DNA from: Diaphorobacter sp. HDW4A
GTDB taxonomy: Bacteria; Pseudomonadota; Gammaproteobacteria; Burkholderiales; Burkholderiaceae_C
Assembly (NCBI RefSeq): GCF_011305995.1
Contig: NZ_CP049911.1
Span: 62,001-126,000 of the forward strand
Reading direction: 5' to 3'
DNA length: 64,000 nt
The notes under the pieces are model-generated. The model ran no database searches, had not been told where the DNA came from, and was given only the letters and a program-made list of their open reading frames with translations. The translations under genes and the position numbers were made by a program. Of this stretch, positions 16,229 through 25,157 are shown piece after piece; within the stretch, counting starts at the first letter, position 1; each line of letters opens with the position of its first letter.

Positions 16229-18032
16229 CTTGGCCATCCGCGCCGCACCGCACAATGTCAGACCGCCCGACCTAACCTATACGGTGGTCAGCGAGGTGAT
16301 CGATGACCATGGGCACAAGCATGTACTCAGTCGTTTTGACGATGCGAGATGGGATTTGACCCCTTACTTCGAGCAGTCCAACATTCCAGAGTCCATGAAG
16401 ACAATCGTCTGGCCCGTGGACGTGCCGCCATCACTTCTCAAGGATACAAAAGCCGCACTTTTTGAGTGGTTCAAATTTGGGCGGCCTGGCTACAAGGCTG
16501 CAATTGCCAGAACCATTTTTATTGCAGCAGTGAATGCCGGTCCGTTTCTTCGCTGGCTGACACAGCATGGAGTTAAGTCCTTCAACGAGATCAAGCCATT
16601 GCACCTAGCGACCTTCCGTCAACTGTGCAAGGACGAAAGACTTCGGCCACGCGGGGTCAAATCCAGACTTGAAATTGTCGACTTGGCGTGGGTCTTTCGG
16701 GATCACTTGCATGAGCCTCCCGGTAAATATCCATGGGGCGACATGTCTTTCGCTGCCTACTGTGGTCTGATGGGCCATGAGGTCAGATCATCCGCGGGAT
16801 TGGGCGTTGGCAAGACGCCAGTGATTCCGCGAGAGGTGCAAAGTGCGTTGTTTATTCATTGCGAACGCATATTCAACCAAGCGGAGAATTTGTTTAGTCA
16901 GCGCGATGCAGGCACGCTTGGGCCATCTACCGAGCCCATGCGCGACTTGCGCGATGCTTGCCTCTATCTACTCTCCATCACATCTGGCATGCGCAATGAT
17001 GAAGTGATCGGCATTGAGGTGGGTGCCGGTCGGCGCGAGTTGCGTGACGAGGTTGAATATTGCTGGGTAACCTCGGTTGAGCACAAAACCGGAAAAGGCC
17101 GTGTTGAATACTTGGTGCCATCGATGACGCTCAAAGTTGTCGAAGTTCTGGAACGCTACTCTGAACCGCTGCGCGTCGCCCTCAAGGACGAGATTGACGC
17201 GCTTGAGGCTTCTATAGCCCAGATGGGCGATGCCTCAGGACGCAGAGAGTTCGTCAAGCGGCTCAATCAAGCCAGAGGGGATGTGCAGCGGGTCTTCTTG
17301 GGGGTGATCTACGGCAAAAACAACCAGATTACCGCATTGAGCGGTGTGGCATCACGCGTGGCCATGCTGCGTCTGGCCGTCAAGGCCGGGCAGGATTGGA
17401 AACTCAGTCCACACCAATGTCGTCGCACCTACGCCAGAACCTTTGTGGAATCTAGGATGGGACGCCAAGCGCTGGTGTTTCTCAAATGGCAGTTCAAGCA
17501 TTCGAGCATCAGTATGTCCCAGCTCTATGCCGCGAACCCGGCTCAGGACCCGGCCCTTTACGAAGACATGCTGACTGAGTATTTCGACATCAAGAGAGAT
17601 CTGTTGGAGACCTGGAGCAGTCCAGATCAGCACCTGAGCGGCGGCGCAGGCCGGAAAATCCTCGAAATGAGGGCAAGCGCAGTTCCTGACCGAGAGCGAC
17701 TTGTGGACAACACGGCCATGCAGATCAACATTCGCGCGACAGGGCATGGTTGGTGCATTGCGCAGGACTCAGGTTGCGGCGGCGCCGGTCTCTATGAAAG
17801 CACTCGATGTGTGGATTGCAGGAACTCGGTCATCGACGAAGAGCACATCGCCGTGTGGCAAGGCATCCATGAGCAGCATCGGGAAATGCTGGAGCTCGAC
17901 GACTTGGGGCCAGTCGCCAACGCACGCATTCGCCGGGATCTTGCGCTTTCTGCCAAGGTGATTGCAGACTTTGGCGTCGCGGTGAATGGTGTGATCGCCG
18001 AAATCCAACCCATTGAAAGCAGCCAAATATGA
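16218..18032 (+). CDS. Tyrosine recombinase-like protein, third of trio
   Basis: A 604-residue recombinase. The core residues are Arg in ITSGMRNDEVIGIE (about 258), SPHQCRRTYARTF (His-x-x-Arg near 402) and FKHSSISMSQLYA (His and Tyr). A C-terminal cysteine-rich tail, GWCIAQDSGCGG...TRCVDCRNSV, resembles a zinc ribbon and parallels the tail of the second recombinase. The ATG at 16218 follows a GGGAGAG ribosome-binding site; a TTG at 16200 is the alternative. It overlaps the previous gene by 11 bp. All three probably act as one synaptic complex. Confidence 0.85.
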   Translation: MVDNLAIRAAPHNVRPPDLTYTVVSEVIDDHGHKHVLSRFDDARWDLTPYFEQSNIPESMKTIVWPVDVPPSLLKDTKAALFEWFKFGRPGYKAAIARTIFIAAVNAGPFLRWLTQHGVKSFNEIKPLHLATFRQLCKDERLRPRGVKSRLEIVDLAWVFRDHLHEPPGKYPWGDMSFAAYCGLMGHEVRSSAGLGVGKTPVIPREVQSALFIHCERIFNQAENLFSQRDAGTLGPSTEPMRDLRDACLYLLSITSGMRNDEVIGIEVGAGRRELRDEVEYCWVTSVEHKTGKGRVEYLVPSMTLKVVEVLERYSEPLRVALKDEIDALEASIAQMGDASGRREFVKRLNQARGDVQRVFLGVIYGKNNQITALSGVASRVAMLRLAVKAGQDWKLSPHQCRRTYARTFVESRMGRQALVFLKWQFKHSSISMSQLYAANPAQDPALYEDMLTEYFDIKRDLLETWSSPDQHLSGGAGRKILEMRASAVPDRERLVDNTAMQINIRATGHGWCIAQDSGCGGAGLYESTRCVDCRNSVIDEEHIAVWQGIHEQHREMLELDDLGPVANARIRRDLALSAKVIADFGVAVNGVIAEIQPIESSQI

Positions 18033-18448
18033 GTCCATCTGTACCAAACGGATCGGCCGCTACCAGAAGCCGCCAGCATACGGAAAAGCGCCTCAGAGAG
18101 GCCATTGATCAGCTCCAAAATTCGGGCGACAAGGTCAGCATCTCTGCGGTCGCCAAAGCGGCGGAGGTCACCCCTGCGCTGATCCACAACACCTACCCCG
18201 ACATCGCCGAGAGAATCCGTGGTGTCGTTGGGAAATCCACACGATTGCAGCGGGACGCGAAGCATGAAGCCTTGGTCAAGGAGCGAGAACGCAACCGCGA
18301 ACTGCGCGCCGAAGTTGAACGTTTGCGACTTGACGCTGCGAAGCTGGCCTCTATCAACTTTACCCTTTTGAGCAAGCTTGCCGTTTACGAAGAAACAGGC
18401 AACGGCAAGGTCGTGTCCTTCGCGACTCCGACGATCGCCTCAAGGTAA
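18029..18448 (+). CDS. Small HTH/coiled-coil accessory protein of the trio element
   Basis: A 139-residue protein. The N-terminal half has a TetR-like helix-turn-helix (VSISAVAKAAEVTPALIHNTYPDIAERIR, about 30-60). The C-terminal half is a heptad-rich coiled coil (KERERNRELRAEVERLRLDAAKL). Proteins of this plan (Tn554 TnpC, DUF6262-like, or GmtX-type) accompany recombinase sets and likely direct or orient recombination. It overlaps the third recombinase by ATGA and ends 4 bp before the restored umuC start, so umuC transcription here would come from the element. Confidence 0.75.
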   Translation: MSPSVPNGSAATRSRQHTEKRLREAIDQLQNSGDKVSISAVAKAAEVTPALIHNTYPDIAERIRGVVGKSTRLQRDAKHEALVKERERNRELRAEVERLRLDAAKLASINFTLLSKLAVYEETGNGKVVSFATPTIASR

Positions 18449-18452
18449 TCAC

Positions 18453-19758
18453 ATGCTTGCCTTGATTGACGCATCGAACTTTTATGTCAGCTGTGAACGC
18501 GTGTTCCGCCCCAGTTTGAACGGCCGTCCAGTGATTGTGCTGTCTTCAAACGATGGTTGCGCGATTGCGCGCAGCAACGAGGCCAAGGCGCTCGGCATCA
18601 AGATGGGCGAGCCGTGGTTCAAGATCCGCCACCTGGAGGAGCAGGCCGGGCTGGTCGCCTTGTCGGCCAACTTCACGCTCTACGGAGACATGAGCGACCG
18701 CATGATGAGCCTGGCCGCAGGGCTGGGTCCCACCCAAGAGATCTACAGCATCGACGTAAAGCTTCATCGGCTTGCACGGTGTGCGTGGTGATCTGGTGGA
18801 GCGGGCCTGGAAGATCCGGGCGCGCATCCACCAGTGGATCGGCATACCGTGCGGGATCGGCATCGCCCCCACCAAGACCCTGGCCAAGCTGGCCAACCAC
18901 ATCGCCAAAACCGCTGAGCGCAAGCCAGGCAGCTACCCGGCAGACCTGGCCACCGTTTGCGACCTGTCGGCGCTGAGCAGCCAGCGTTTGAGCGAGGTGC
19001 TGCAGGCGACCGAGGTGGGCGAGATCTGGGGCATCGGTCGGCAGATCTCTCAGCGCTTGCAGGCCATGGGGGTGCGCAGCGCACATGACTTCGTGGCCTT
19101 GCCGTGTGAGGTGGTGCGGGGCAACTGGGGCGTGGTGTTGGAGCGCACTTGGCGGGAGTTGAGAGGGGAGCCCTGTCTGGAGCTGGCAGACCTGCCGCAA
19201 CCCAAGCAGCAGATCGCTTGCACGCGCAGCTTTGGCAGGGCTGTCACCGAGCTGTCGCACCTCCAAGAAGCCATCAGCGAGTTCACCACCCGAGCGGCCG
19301 AGAAGCTGCGACGCCAGCGTCACAGGGCAGGGCAGGTGCTGGTGTTTGCCAGGACCTCACCGTTCAGAGAAGGCCCCAGGTTCTCCAAAAGCGTGGTGGT
19401 GCCATTGGTTCGGCCTTCAGCCGACACCTCTGAGCTGACCTCAGCGGCGTTGAAGGGCTTGAGGTCGATCTACCTGCCGGGCTACCAGCTGGCCAAGGCC
19501 GGGGTCATGCTGCTTGACCTGGTGCCCAACGACCTGGTGCAGTGGGAGTTGCTGTGGGAAGAGCCATCTCCGGATCAGCGCGATCGCTCGCGTTTGATGG
19601 AGGCGTTGGACCACGTCAATGGGCGCTTCGGAAAGCGCACGTTGCTGCTGGGCAGCTCTGGCATGGATCAAGGTGTCGACACCTGGGGCATGAAGCAAGT
19701 CAGGCGGACCCCCAGGTACACGACGGATTGGTGCGAGGTGCCAGTGGCCAGGGCGTGA
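18453..19758 (+). pseudogene. umuC: umuC, DNA polymerase V catalytic subunit, frameshifted
   Basis: The ATG at 18453 begins MLALIDASNFYVSCERVFRP and the palm/finger sequence runs normally to QEIYSID at 18755. There an extra T at about 18757 turns Asp-Glu-Ser-Phe into a shifted frame that stops at 18791. Without that base, the frame continues FIGLHGVRGDLVERAWK to the natural C-terminus at 19758, giving a normal 434-residue UmuC. The lost element is precisely the second catalytic acidic pair (DE) needed for metal binding. The downstream frame keeps a possible TTG start (18772), but the product would lack the catalytic palm. A base-calling error would give the same picture and cannot be excluded. 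Confidence 0.8.
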
Positions 19759-19763
19759 GGGTG

Positions 19764-20204
19764 TCACCTTTGCTGGTTCTTCAGCGACTCGACTTGAGCC
19801 AGCACCTCTCGCTGTTGCGCTCTTTGACGCTGATGGTGTGCCACGTAGTTGGCGATCTGCTCGTTGCGAGGCAGAGCAATGTCTCCCATGACAAACGAGC
19901 CGCCAAGTGCAATCAAGTTTCGCTGCCGATCCGAGCTCGCCTCAGCCGCCTCGGCCAAACGCGAATCGACAGCATGGACCGCTTCCTGATGGATCTGCTC
20001 GTCGCTGACATCTGCGTACGATAAGTCTGCCCCAGGGAAGGAGCGAATGTATTCCCAGACATGCAGGGGAAGCTTGACCATCACTCGATCAGGCGTGACC
20101 TCGAAGTCGGCTTTGTCCAGTTGCAGGAACACATGCTTTTCGTCGAAGACTTCGTTGTATAGATGGAAGCCCGTGCCGTGGGCGATAGAGCACTTGGTGG
20201 ACAT
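19764..20204 (-). CDS. Conserved hypothetical protein
   Basis: A 146-residue protein, not recognised. The N-terminal part has beta-rich alternation (GTGFHLYNEVFDEKHVFLQLDKADFEVTPDRVMVKLPLHVWEYIRS). The C-terminal half is helical and charged, ending in a glutamine/arginine-rich coiled coil (HHQRQRAQQREVLAQVESLKNQQR). Its stop is 5 bp from the convergent umuC stop. No neighbour gives a functional hint. Confidence 0.6.
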   Translation of the reverse strand: MSTKCSIAHGTGFHLYNEVFDEKHVFLQLDKADFEVTPDRVMVKLPLHVWEYIRSFPGADLSYADVSDEQIHQEAVHAVDSRLAEAAEASSDRQRNLIALGGSFVMGDIALPRNEQIANYVAHHQRQRAQQREVLAQVESLKNQQR

Positions 20205-20399
20205 GGAGGCTAGCTAGTCTCTACTGGTCTAAATCATCGTCAGTGTGTAGCAACATTGTGCAACCGGCGCTTTGCTTGTGTCGGTGGAACTCGTTCACTT
20301 CAAATCTAAAGCGTGAAAGCCCACCCCTGTGCCAGTGTATAGGCCCGACCTACTATCCATTTGGGACGATCGGCTTGTTTGCTGAGGTGGGTATTGCGC

Positions 20400-21902
20400 T
20401 CAGTGCCCAGTCGGATCAGCCGCAGTTGATGTACGCGACAAGGTAATGCCGTCTATTTGACCTTGTGCTTCCCAACCTCCGCCGAGACTTCGGTAGACCG
20501 ATACCAGAGCGCTGGCTGTGGACACCTGAGCTTGAAGGTATGCATCTTGTTGCTGCAGCGACTCGCGCTCTGCATCCAGGACTGCCAGGAAATCTGATGA
20601 CCCCGCTTCGTAGCGCAAAAGGGCGAGGGTGGATGCGATCTTTGCTTGTCGTGACGCCTCTTCCAGCCTCGCGGCGCGGAGCGACTCACGTGTGAAGCTG
20701 CTGAATGCACCCTCGGTCTCCTCAAGCGCGATGGCCAGCGCTTGGTCGAAACGAATGAGACTTTGCTGAGCTCTGGCTTCTGCTCCGCGGACTCTGGCAC
20801 GCAGTGCGCCACCATCAAAGGGCGTCCACTTGATGTTGGCCCCAAGAGACCAGCGTCTGGAAGCCGAGTCCAGCATGTCGCCAACATCGGCTGCGTTGAA
20901 GCCCAGCAGGCCAGATAGAGATAACCGCGGGTACAGCGCGGCCTGCGCCACACCTATGTCTGCCGTTGCTGCTGCCAGTTCGCGCTCAGCGGCAATCAAA
21001 TCTGGTCTGCGCTTCAGCCAAGCCTGCGGGGTTCCCACGGGCAGCGCGCTCAAGGCGGTAACTGGCAAGCCCGGCAAGGGCGCTGGCTCACCCAAGTCAC
21101 GCATCAGGTCGCGTGCCGGCTGGGCAGTCAGCGTTGCCAGACGTAGCACCACCCTGTCGATGCTGTTGTCAAGCGCGGGCAACGCTGACTCGGTACTGGC
21201 AACAAGTCCTCTGGCCCTCGCCAAATCAAGCTCGCTGGCGCGACCATGGTTGGCGCGCGCCTCGGTGATCAGCAGCGCTTCGCGTTGCTTCTCAAGAGCC
21301 ACACGCGACAACTGAAGGCGCTGCTGAAGTCCACGCAAGTCAAAGTAGTAGCGGGCAACCTCTGCTGCGACCGAGGTTTGTGCTGCTGCGATGCCAACTT
21401 GGCTGGCATCTACCCTGGCGGCAGCTGCTTCGCGAGTTCTACGTAGCCCGCCAAACAAGTCAATCTCCCAATTCGCAATGAACCCGGCGTCAAACACGTT
21501 CCCCGTGCGTTCGCTGCGACTGGTGCCAGGCCGTTGTGTGAGGGGTTGCACTGAGCGCTCTGCGCTCGCGTTGATGCCAGCGTCAGGTAAGCCGGAGGCT
21601 TCAGCCTCTCCCAACCCGGCGCGTGCCTCCTGAAGGCGCGCTTGTGCAACTCGCACGTCCCCATTTGCAGACAGTGCCCGCTCAACCAGGGCTGTGAGTT
21701 GTTGATCGTTGAACCCCCGCCAAAACCTTGCGATGTCAGCAGACACCTCACGGTTGTTGGAGGAGGGGCTACCCGGTTGTATGAAACTGGAGTCCATCAC
21801 TGGATTGGGGCTCTGATGATCTGGGCCGATGCTGGTGCATGCCGCGAGCGCCAGGCTCATGCTGAGCACGGATAGCCTCATGGGTGTCATCGTCTTAATC
21901 AT
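20400..21902 (-). CDS. Outer-membrane efflux channel lipoprotein (OprM/NodT family)
   Basis: A 500-residue TolC-like trimeric channel. It has a lipoprotein signal with lipobox LALAAC (Cys near 22), and two OEP repeats (about 60-270 and 280-470) with the typical ARARGLVASTESALPALDNSIDRVVLRL and YEAGSSDFLAVLDAER patterns. The gene overlaps the RND pump stop by 8 bp, so pump and channel are translated together. The extreme C-terminus (GITLSRTSTAADPTGH) is nonstandard and may be altered. It completes a tripartite drug/solvent exporter with 21895-26393. Confidence 0.9.
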   Translation of the reverse strand: MIKTMTPMRLSVLSMSLALAACTSIGPDHQSPNPVMDSSFIQPGSPSSNNREVSADIARFWRGFNDQQLTALVERALSANGDVRVAQARLQEARAGLGEAEASGLPDAGINASAERSVQPLTQRPGTSRSERTGNVFDAGFIANWEIDLFGGLRRTREAAAARVDASQVGIAAAQTSVAAEVARYYFDLRGLQQRLQLSRVALEKQREALLITEARANHGRASELDLARARGLVASTESALPALDNSIDRVVLRLATLTAQPARDLMRDLGEPAPLPGLPVTALSALPVGTPQAWLKRRPDLIAAERELAAATADIGVAQAALYPRLSLSGLLGFNAADVGDMLDSASRRWSLGANIKWTPFDGGALRARVRGAEARAQQSLIRFDQALAIALEETEGAFSSFTRESLRAARLEEASRQAKIASTLALLRYEAGSSDFLAVLDAERESLQQQDAYLQAQVSTASALVSVYRSLGGGWEAQGQIDGITLSRTSTAADPTGH

Positions 21903-24900
21903 GGATGCCTCCTTGCACGTTCAGATCTGGCGTGTGCGAGGTGGGCTTTGCTCGACTGGCTTGGCGCGATCGCAGCAGGACATAGAAGACAGGGGTCAAG
22001 AAGATGCCAAAGGCAGTGACGCCCAGCATGCCGGAGAAGACGGCAATGCCCATCGCTTGTCGCATCTCGCTGCCGGCACCACTCCCCAAGATCAATGGAA
22101 TCACCCCAGCACAGAAAGCGATCGATGTCATCAGAATGGGTCGCAAACGCAGGCTGCATGCCTTCACGATGGCGTCAAAGAGCTCTTCTCCGCTGTCCTC
22201 CAACTCTTTGGCGAACTCGACAATCAGGATGGCGTTCTTGCACGCTAGACCAACCAGGACCACGAGGGCGATTTGGGTGAATATGTTCAAGTCACCTGAC
22301 TGGAAGAACGGTGGGAAGCTGGAAAGCCAGACGCCGAAAATCGCCGAGAAGATGCCCATTGGGACGATGAGCACAATGACAAGCGGCAGGCTCCAGCTCT
22401 CATACTGTGCGGTGAGGACCAAAACGACAAGCAAAACGGAAATGGCCAAAACAACAGCAAGCACCGGCAGCTTGATTGAGGTGCCTGGAATGGTCAGGTC
22501 CCGAGTCAGGCGATCTTGGTATGCGAGTTCTGTCCATTCATAGGTCATGCCTTTGGGAAGAGTTCGCTGCAGCAGAGACTCGATTTCTGCCTCGGCCTGG
22601 CTGGACGAAAACCCGACGTTTGGGGCACCGTTGATGTCAGCGGACGGGAAGCCGTTGTACCTCGTCACGCGTGTGGGGCCGAACGTCGGCTCAACGTCCA
22701 TGATGGCTCCAAGTGGGACCATCTCACCAGCTGAGTTGCGTGTTTTGAGTGCCGTGATGGCCGACGCATCTCCTCGATACTGTGCATCCGCCTGAACCAC
22801 CACTTGGTAAGTCTTTCCGAACTTGCTGAAGTCATTCACGTAGAGCGACCCGAGGTTCACCTGCATGGTGTCGTAGATGTCACCCAGTGCGATGCCCATT
22901 TGTTTCGCTTTGGTTCGATCAATGTCGGCGAAGAGTTGCGGCACGTTGATCTCATACCCAGAGTAGGGCGTGACGATGCTGGATTTGGGGTTGCCGTACA
23001 CCTGCCCCAGGGTGCCCCACACCGCGCCGTAAAGCGCCTGCTCGCCAAGCCCGCCGCGATCCTGAACTTGCAGCTTGAAGCCGCCAGCGTTACCCAAGCC
23101 ATCAACGGCTGGCGGTGGTACGACGAACATCCGAGCCCCTTGTATGGACTGGATGGCGCCATTGACCTGACCGAGGATGCCGTATTTGCTGAGCTCACGT
23201 GTGGTTCGCTCCTCGAACGGAGCCAGGCCAAAAAACACAACACCTTCGTTCGGCGCAGCAGTGAACCCCGCAATCGACAGGCCTGGAAAAGCTATGCTGT
23301 CAACGATGCCTGGAACCTTTCGGGCCACGTCGCTCATCTGCCGAATCACAGCCTCGGTGCGTTCAATCGATGCACCAGATGGCAGTTGCACGATGCCAAC
23401 CAGGTACTGCTTGTCCGGCGCTGGAACGAAGCCTCCAGGTAGCCGCGCAAACAGCAGGGCGGTTGCTCCGAGCAGCAGCGCGTAAACAATGAGTGCAGCT
23501 GACTTCCGCCTCACTAATCCGCCAACTTGATGTCCATAGCGTGTGCTTGCTCGGCCAAACACCCGATTGAACCAGCTGAAGAACCCGCCAAGGACTCGAT
23601 CAATGGCGCGCGTGAGTCGATCTTTCGGTGCGTCATGTGGTCGCAGAAGCAGTGCAGACAGGGCGGGACTCAGCGTCAGAGAATTGAAAGCCGAAATCAC
23701 CGTGCTGATCGCGATCGTGACTGCGAACTGTTTGTAGAACTGTCCAGTCAGCCCTGGCACGAACGCCAGCGGAACGAACACCGCGCACAGGACCAGTGCA
23801 ATGGCGATGATGGGCCCCGACACCTCTCGCATGGCTTTGATCGTTGCGTCTCTGGGGGTGAGGCCCGCCTCGATGTTTCGTTCGACGTTCTCCACCACAA
23901 CGATGGCGTCGTCCACGACGATGCCAATCGCCAGCACCAGGCCGAACAGTGTCAGCGTGTTGATGGAATAGCCAAGCAGCAACAGGAAGGCGAACGTGCC
24001 GACCACTGACACAGGAACCGCCAGAAGGGGGATGATCGAAGCGCGCCACGTCTGTAGGAACACGATCACCACGATCACCACCAGCGCAATGGCCTCCAGC
24101 AGAGTCACCACCACCTTTTCGATGGACGTCTGCACAAAGCGCGTTGGGTCGTAAACAATGCTGTAGCTCACGCCTGGAGGAAAGCCCTTGCTGAGTCGCT
24201 CCATGGCCTTTCTGACATCGCTGGAAAGGGCAAGCGCGTTAGAGCCCGGAGCTTGGAAGACGGCGATTGCAGCTGCTTCCTTGTTGTTGAGCAAACTCCG
24301 CAGCGCAAAGCTGCCGGCCGACAACTCGACACGCCCAATGTCTCGAATCCGAACAAGTCCCCCTGTGCCCCGATCAGCCCTGACGATGATGTCGGCGAAC
24401 TCTTCTTCGGAGGTCAACCGGCCTTGCGTGTTGACCGCGAGTTGGTACTCCGTGCCGGCTGGAGCGGGCGGTGCGCCCACAGTACCCGCAGCGACTTGCG
24501 CGTTTTGCTCGCGAATGGCCGCCACCACGTCTGAAGTGGTCAGACCTTTGGTCGCAAGCTTGGCGGGATCAAGCCAAATCCGCATTGCATAGTCACCCGC
24601 GCCGAACATCTGTACGGAGCCCATGCCCGGAATGCGAAGCAAATCATCCCGCAGGTTGAGCTGTGCAAAGTTTCGCAAGTAAAGCGCATCACGACTGTCA
24701 TCAGGACTGACCAGGTTCACCACCATGGTCAGGTTCGGGCTGCTTTTTTCTGTCGTCACGCCAATTTGGCGCACGATGTCTGGCAGGCGTGGAAGCGCTC
24801 GATTGATGCGGTTTTGTACTGCTGTCTCGGCAACCTGAGGGTTGGTGCCGATCTTGAATGTCACCGTGAGAGTCATGCTCCCGTCTGCGGTCGCCTGGGA

Positions 24901-25143
24901 ATCAAAGTAGAGCAGGTTCTCGATGCCGCTGATCTGCTCCTCGAGTGGGGTTGCCACCGTCTCGCTGATGACACGGGGGTTCGCGCCGGGGAACTGCGCG
25001 CGAACCACGATCTGTGGCGGCGATACCTCTGGGTACTCCGAAAGCGGCAACTTGAAGATTGCCAGCGCACCAACCAGAAAAATGAAGATCGACAGCACCG
25101 CAGCAAAGCGCGGCCGATCGATGAAGAAGCCGGAAATATTCAT
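21895..25143 (-). CDS. RND-family multidrug efflux inner-membrane pump (HAE1 type)
   Basis: A 1082-residue proton-driven transporter, AcrB/MexB/MexF class. It starts MNISGFFIDRPRFAAVLSIF, has the porter domain signature PLSEYPEVSPPQIVV, and the TM4 proton relay GIVVDDAIVVVENVERNI (about 405-420) with both acidic residues. Twelve TM helices are evident, with large periplasmic loops after TM1 and TM7. It takes amphipathic drugs from the periplasm and membrane. The adaptor gene is 14 bp upstream and the channel gene overlaps downstream, forming a single leftward operon. The length is slightly above the usual 1040-1060 residues because of the C-terminal tail. Confidence 0.93.
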   Translation of the reverse strand: MNISGFFIDRPRFAAVLSIFIFLVGALAIFKLPLSEYPEVSPPQIVVRAQFPGANPRVISETVATPLEEQISGIENLLYFDSQATADGSMTLTVTFKIGTNPQVAETAVQNRINRALPRLPDIVRQIGVTTEKSSPNLTMVVNLVSPDDSRDALYLRNFAQLNLRDDLLRIPGMGSVQMFGAGDYAMRIWLDPAKLATKGLTTSDVVAAIREQNAQVAAGTVGAPPAPAGTEYQLAVNTQGRLTSEEEFADIIVRADRGTGGLVRIRDIGRVELSAGSFALRSLLNNKEAAAIAVFQAPGSNALALSSDVRKAMERLSKGFPPGVSYSIVYDPTRFVQTSIEKVVVTLLEAIALVVIVVIVFLQTWRASIIPLLAVPVSVVGTFAFLLLLGYSINTLTLFGLVLAIGIVVDDAIVVVENVERNIEAGLTPRDATIKAMREVSGPIIAIALVLCAVFVPLAFVPGLTGQFYKQFAVTIAISTVISAFNSLTLSPALSALLLRPHDAPKDRLTRAIDRVLGGFFSWFNRVFGRASTRYGHQVGGLVRRKSAALIVYALLLGATALLFARLPGGFVPAPDKQYLVGIVQLPSGASIERTEAVIRQMSDVARKVPGIVDSIAFPGLSIAGFTAAPNEGVVFFGLAPFEERTTRELSKYGILGQVNGAIQSIQGARMFVVPPPAVDGLGNAGGFKLQVQDRGGLGEQALYGAVWGTLGQVYGNPKSSIVTPYSGYEINVPQLFADIDRTKAKQMGIALGDIYDTMQVNLGSLYVNDFSKFGKTYQVVVQADAQYRGDASAITALKTRNSAGEMVPLGAIMDVEPTFGPTRVTRYNGFPSADINGAPNVGFSSSQAEAEIESLLQRTLPKGMTYEWTELAYQDRLTRDLTIPGTSIKLPVLAVVLAISVLLVVLVLTAQYESWSLPLVIVLIVPMGIFSAIFGVWLSSFPPFFQSGDLNIFTQIALVVLVGLACKNAILIVEFAKELEDSGEELFDAIVKACSLRLRPILMTSIAFCAGVIPLILGSGAGSEMRQAMGIAVFSGMLGVTAFGIFLTPVFYVLLRSRQASRAKPTSHTPDLNVQGGIHD

Positions 25144-25157
25144 GTGATGGCCCCGCT

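Larger units (their letters stand above)
13011..18452 (+). mobile_element. Trio-recombinase integrative element inserted in umuC
   Basis: About 5.4 kb between the umuC 5' stub and the resumed umuC frame. It carries five same-strand genes with overlapping stop/start codons: a CHC2-like small protein, three tyrosine recombinases and an HTH/coiled-coil protein. The overall logic resembles Tn554 (TnpA, TnpB plus small TnpC), RIT trio elements and gamma-mobile-trio modules; which is closest cannot be decided by eye. Flanks share AACTTYTATGTSAGCTG (attL side about 12993-13009, attR side about 18477-18493), consistent with site-specific insertion at the umuC N-terminal codons. The exact ends are not proven. 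Confidence 0.7.
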
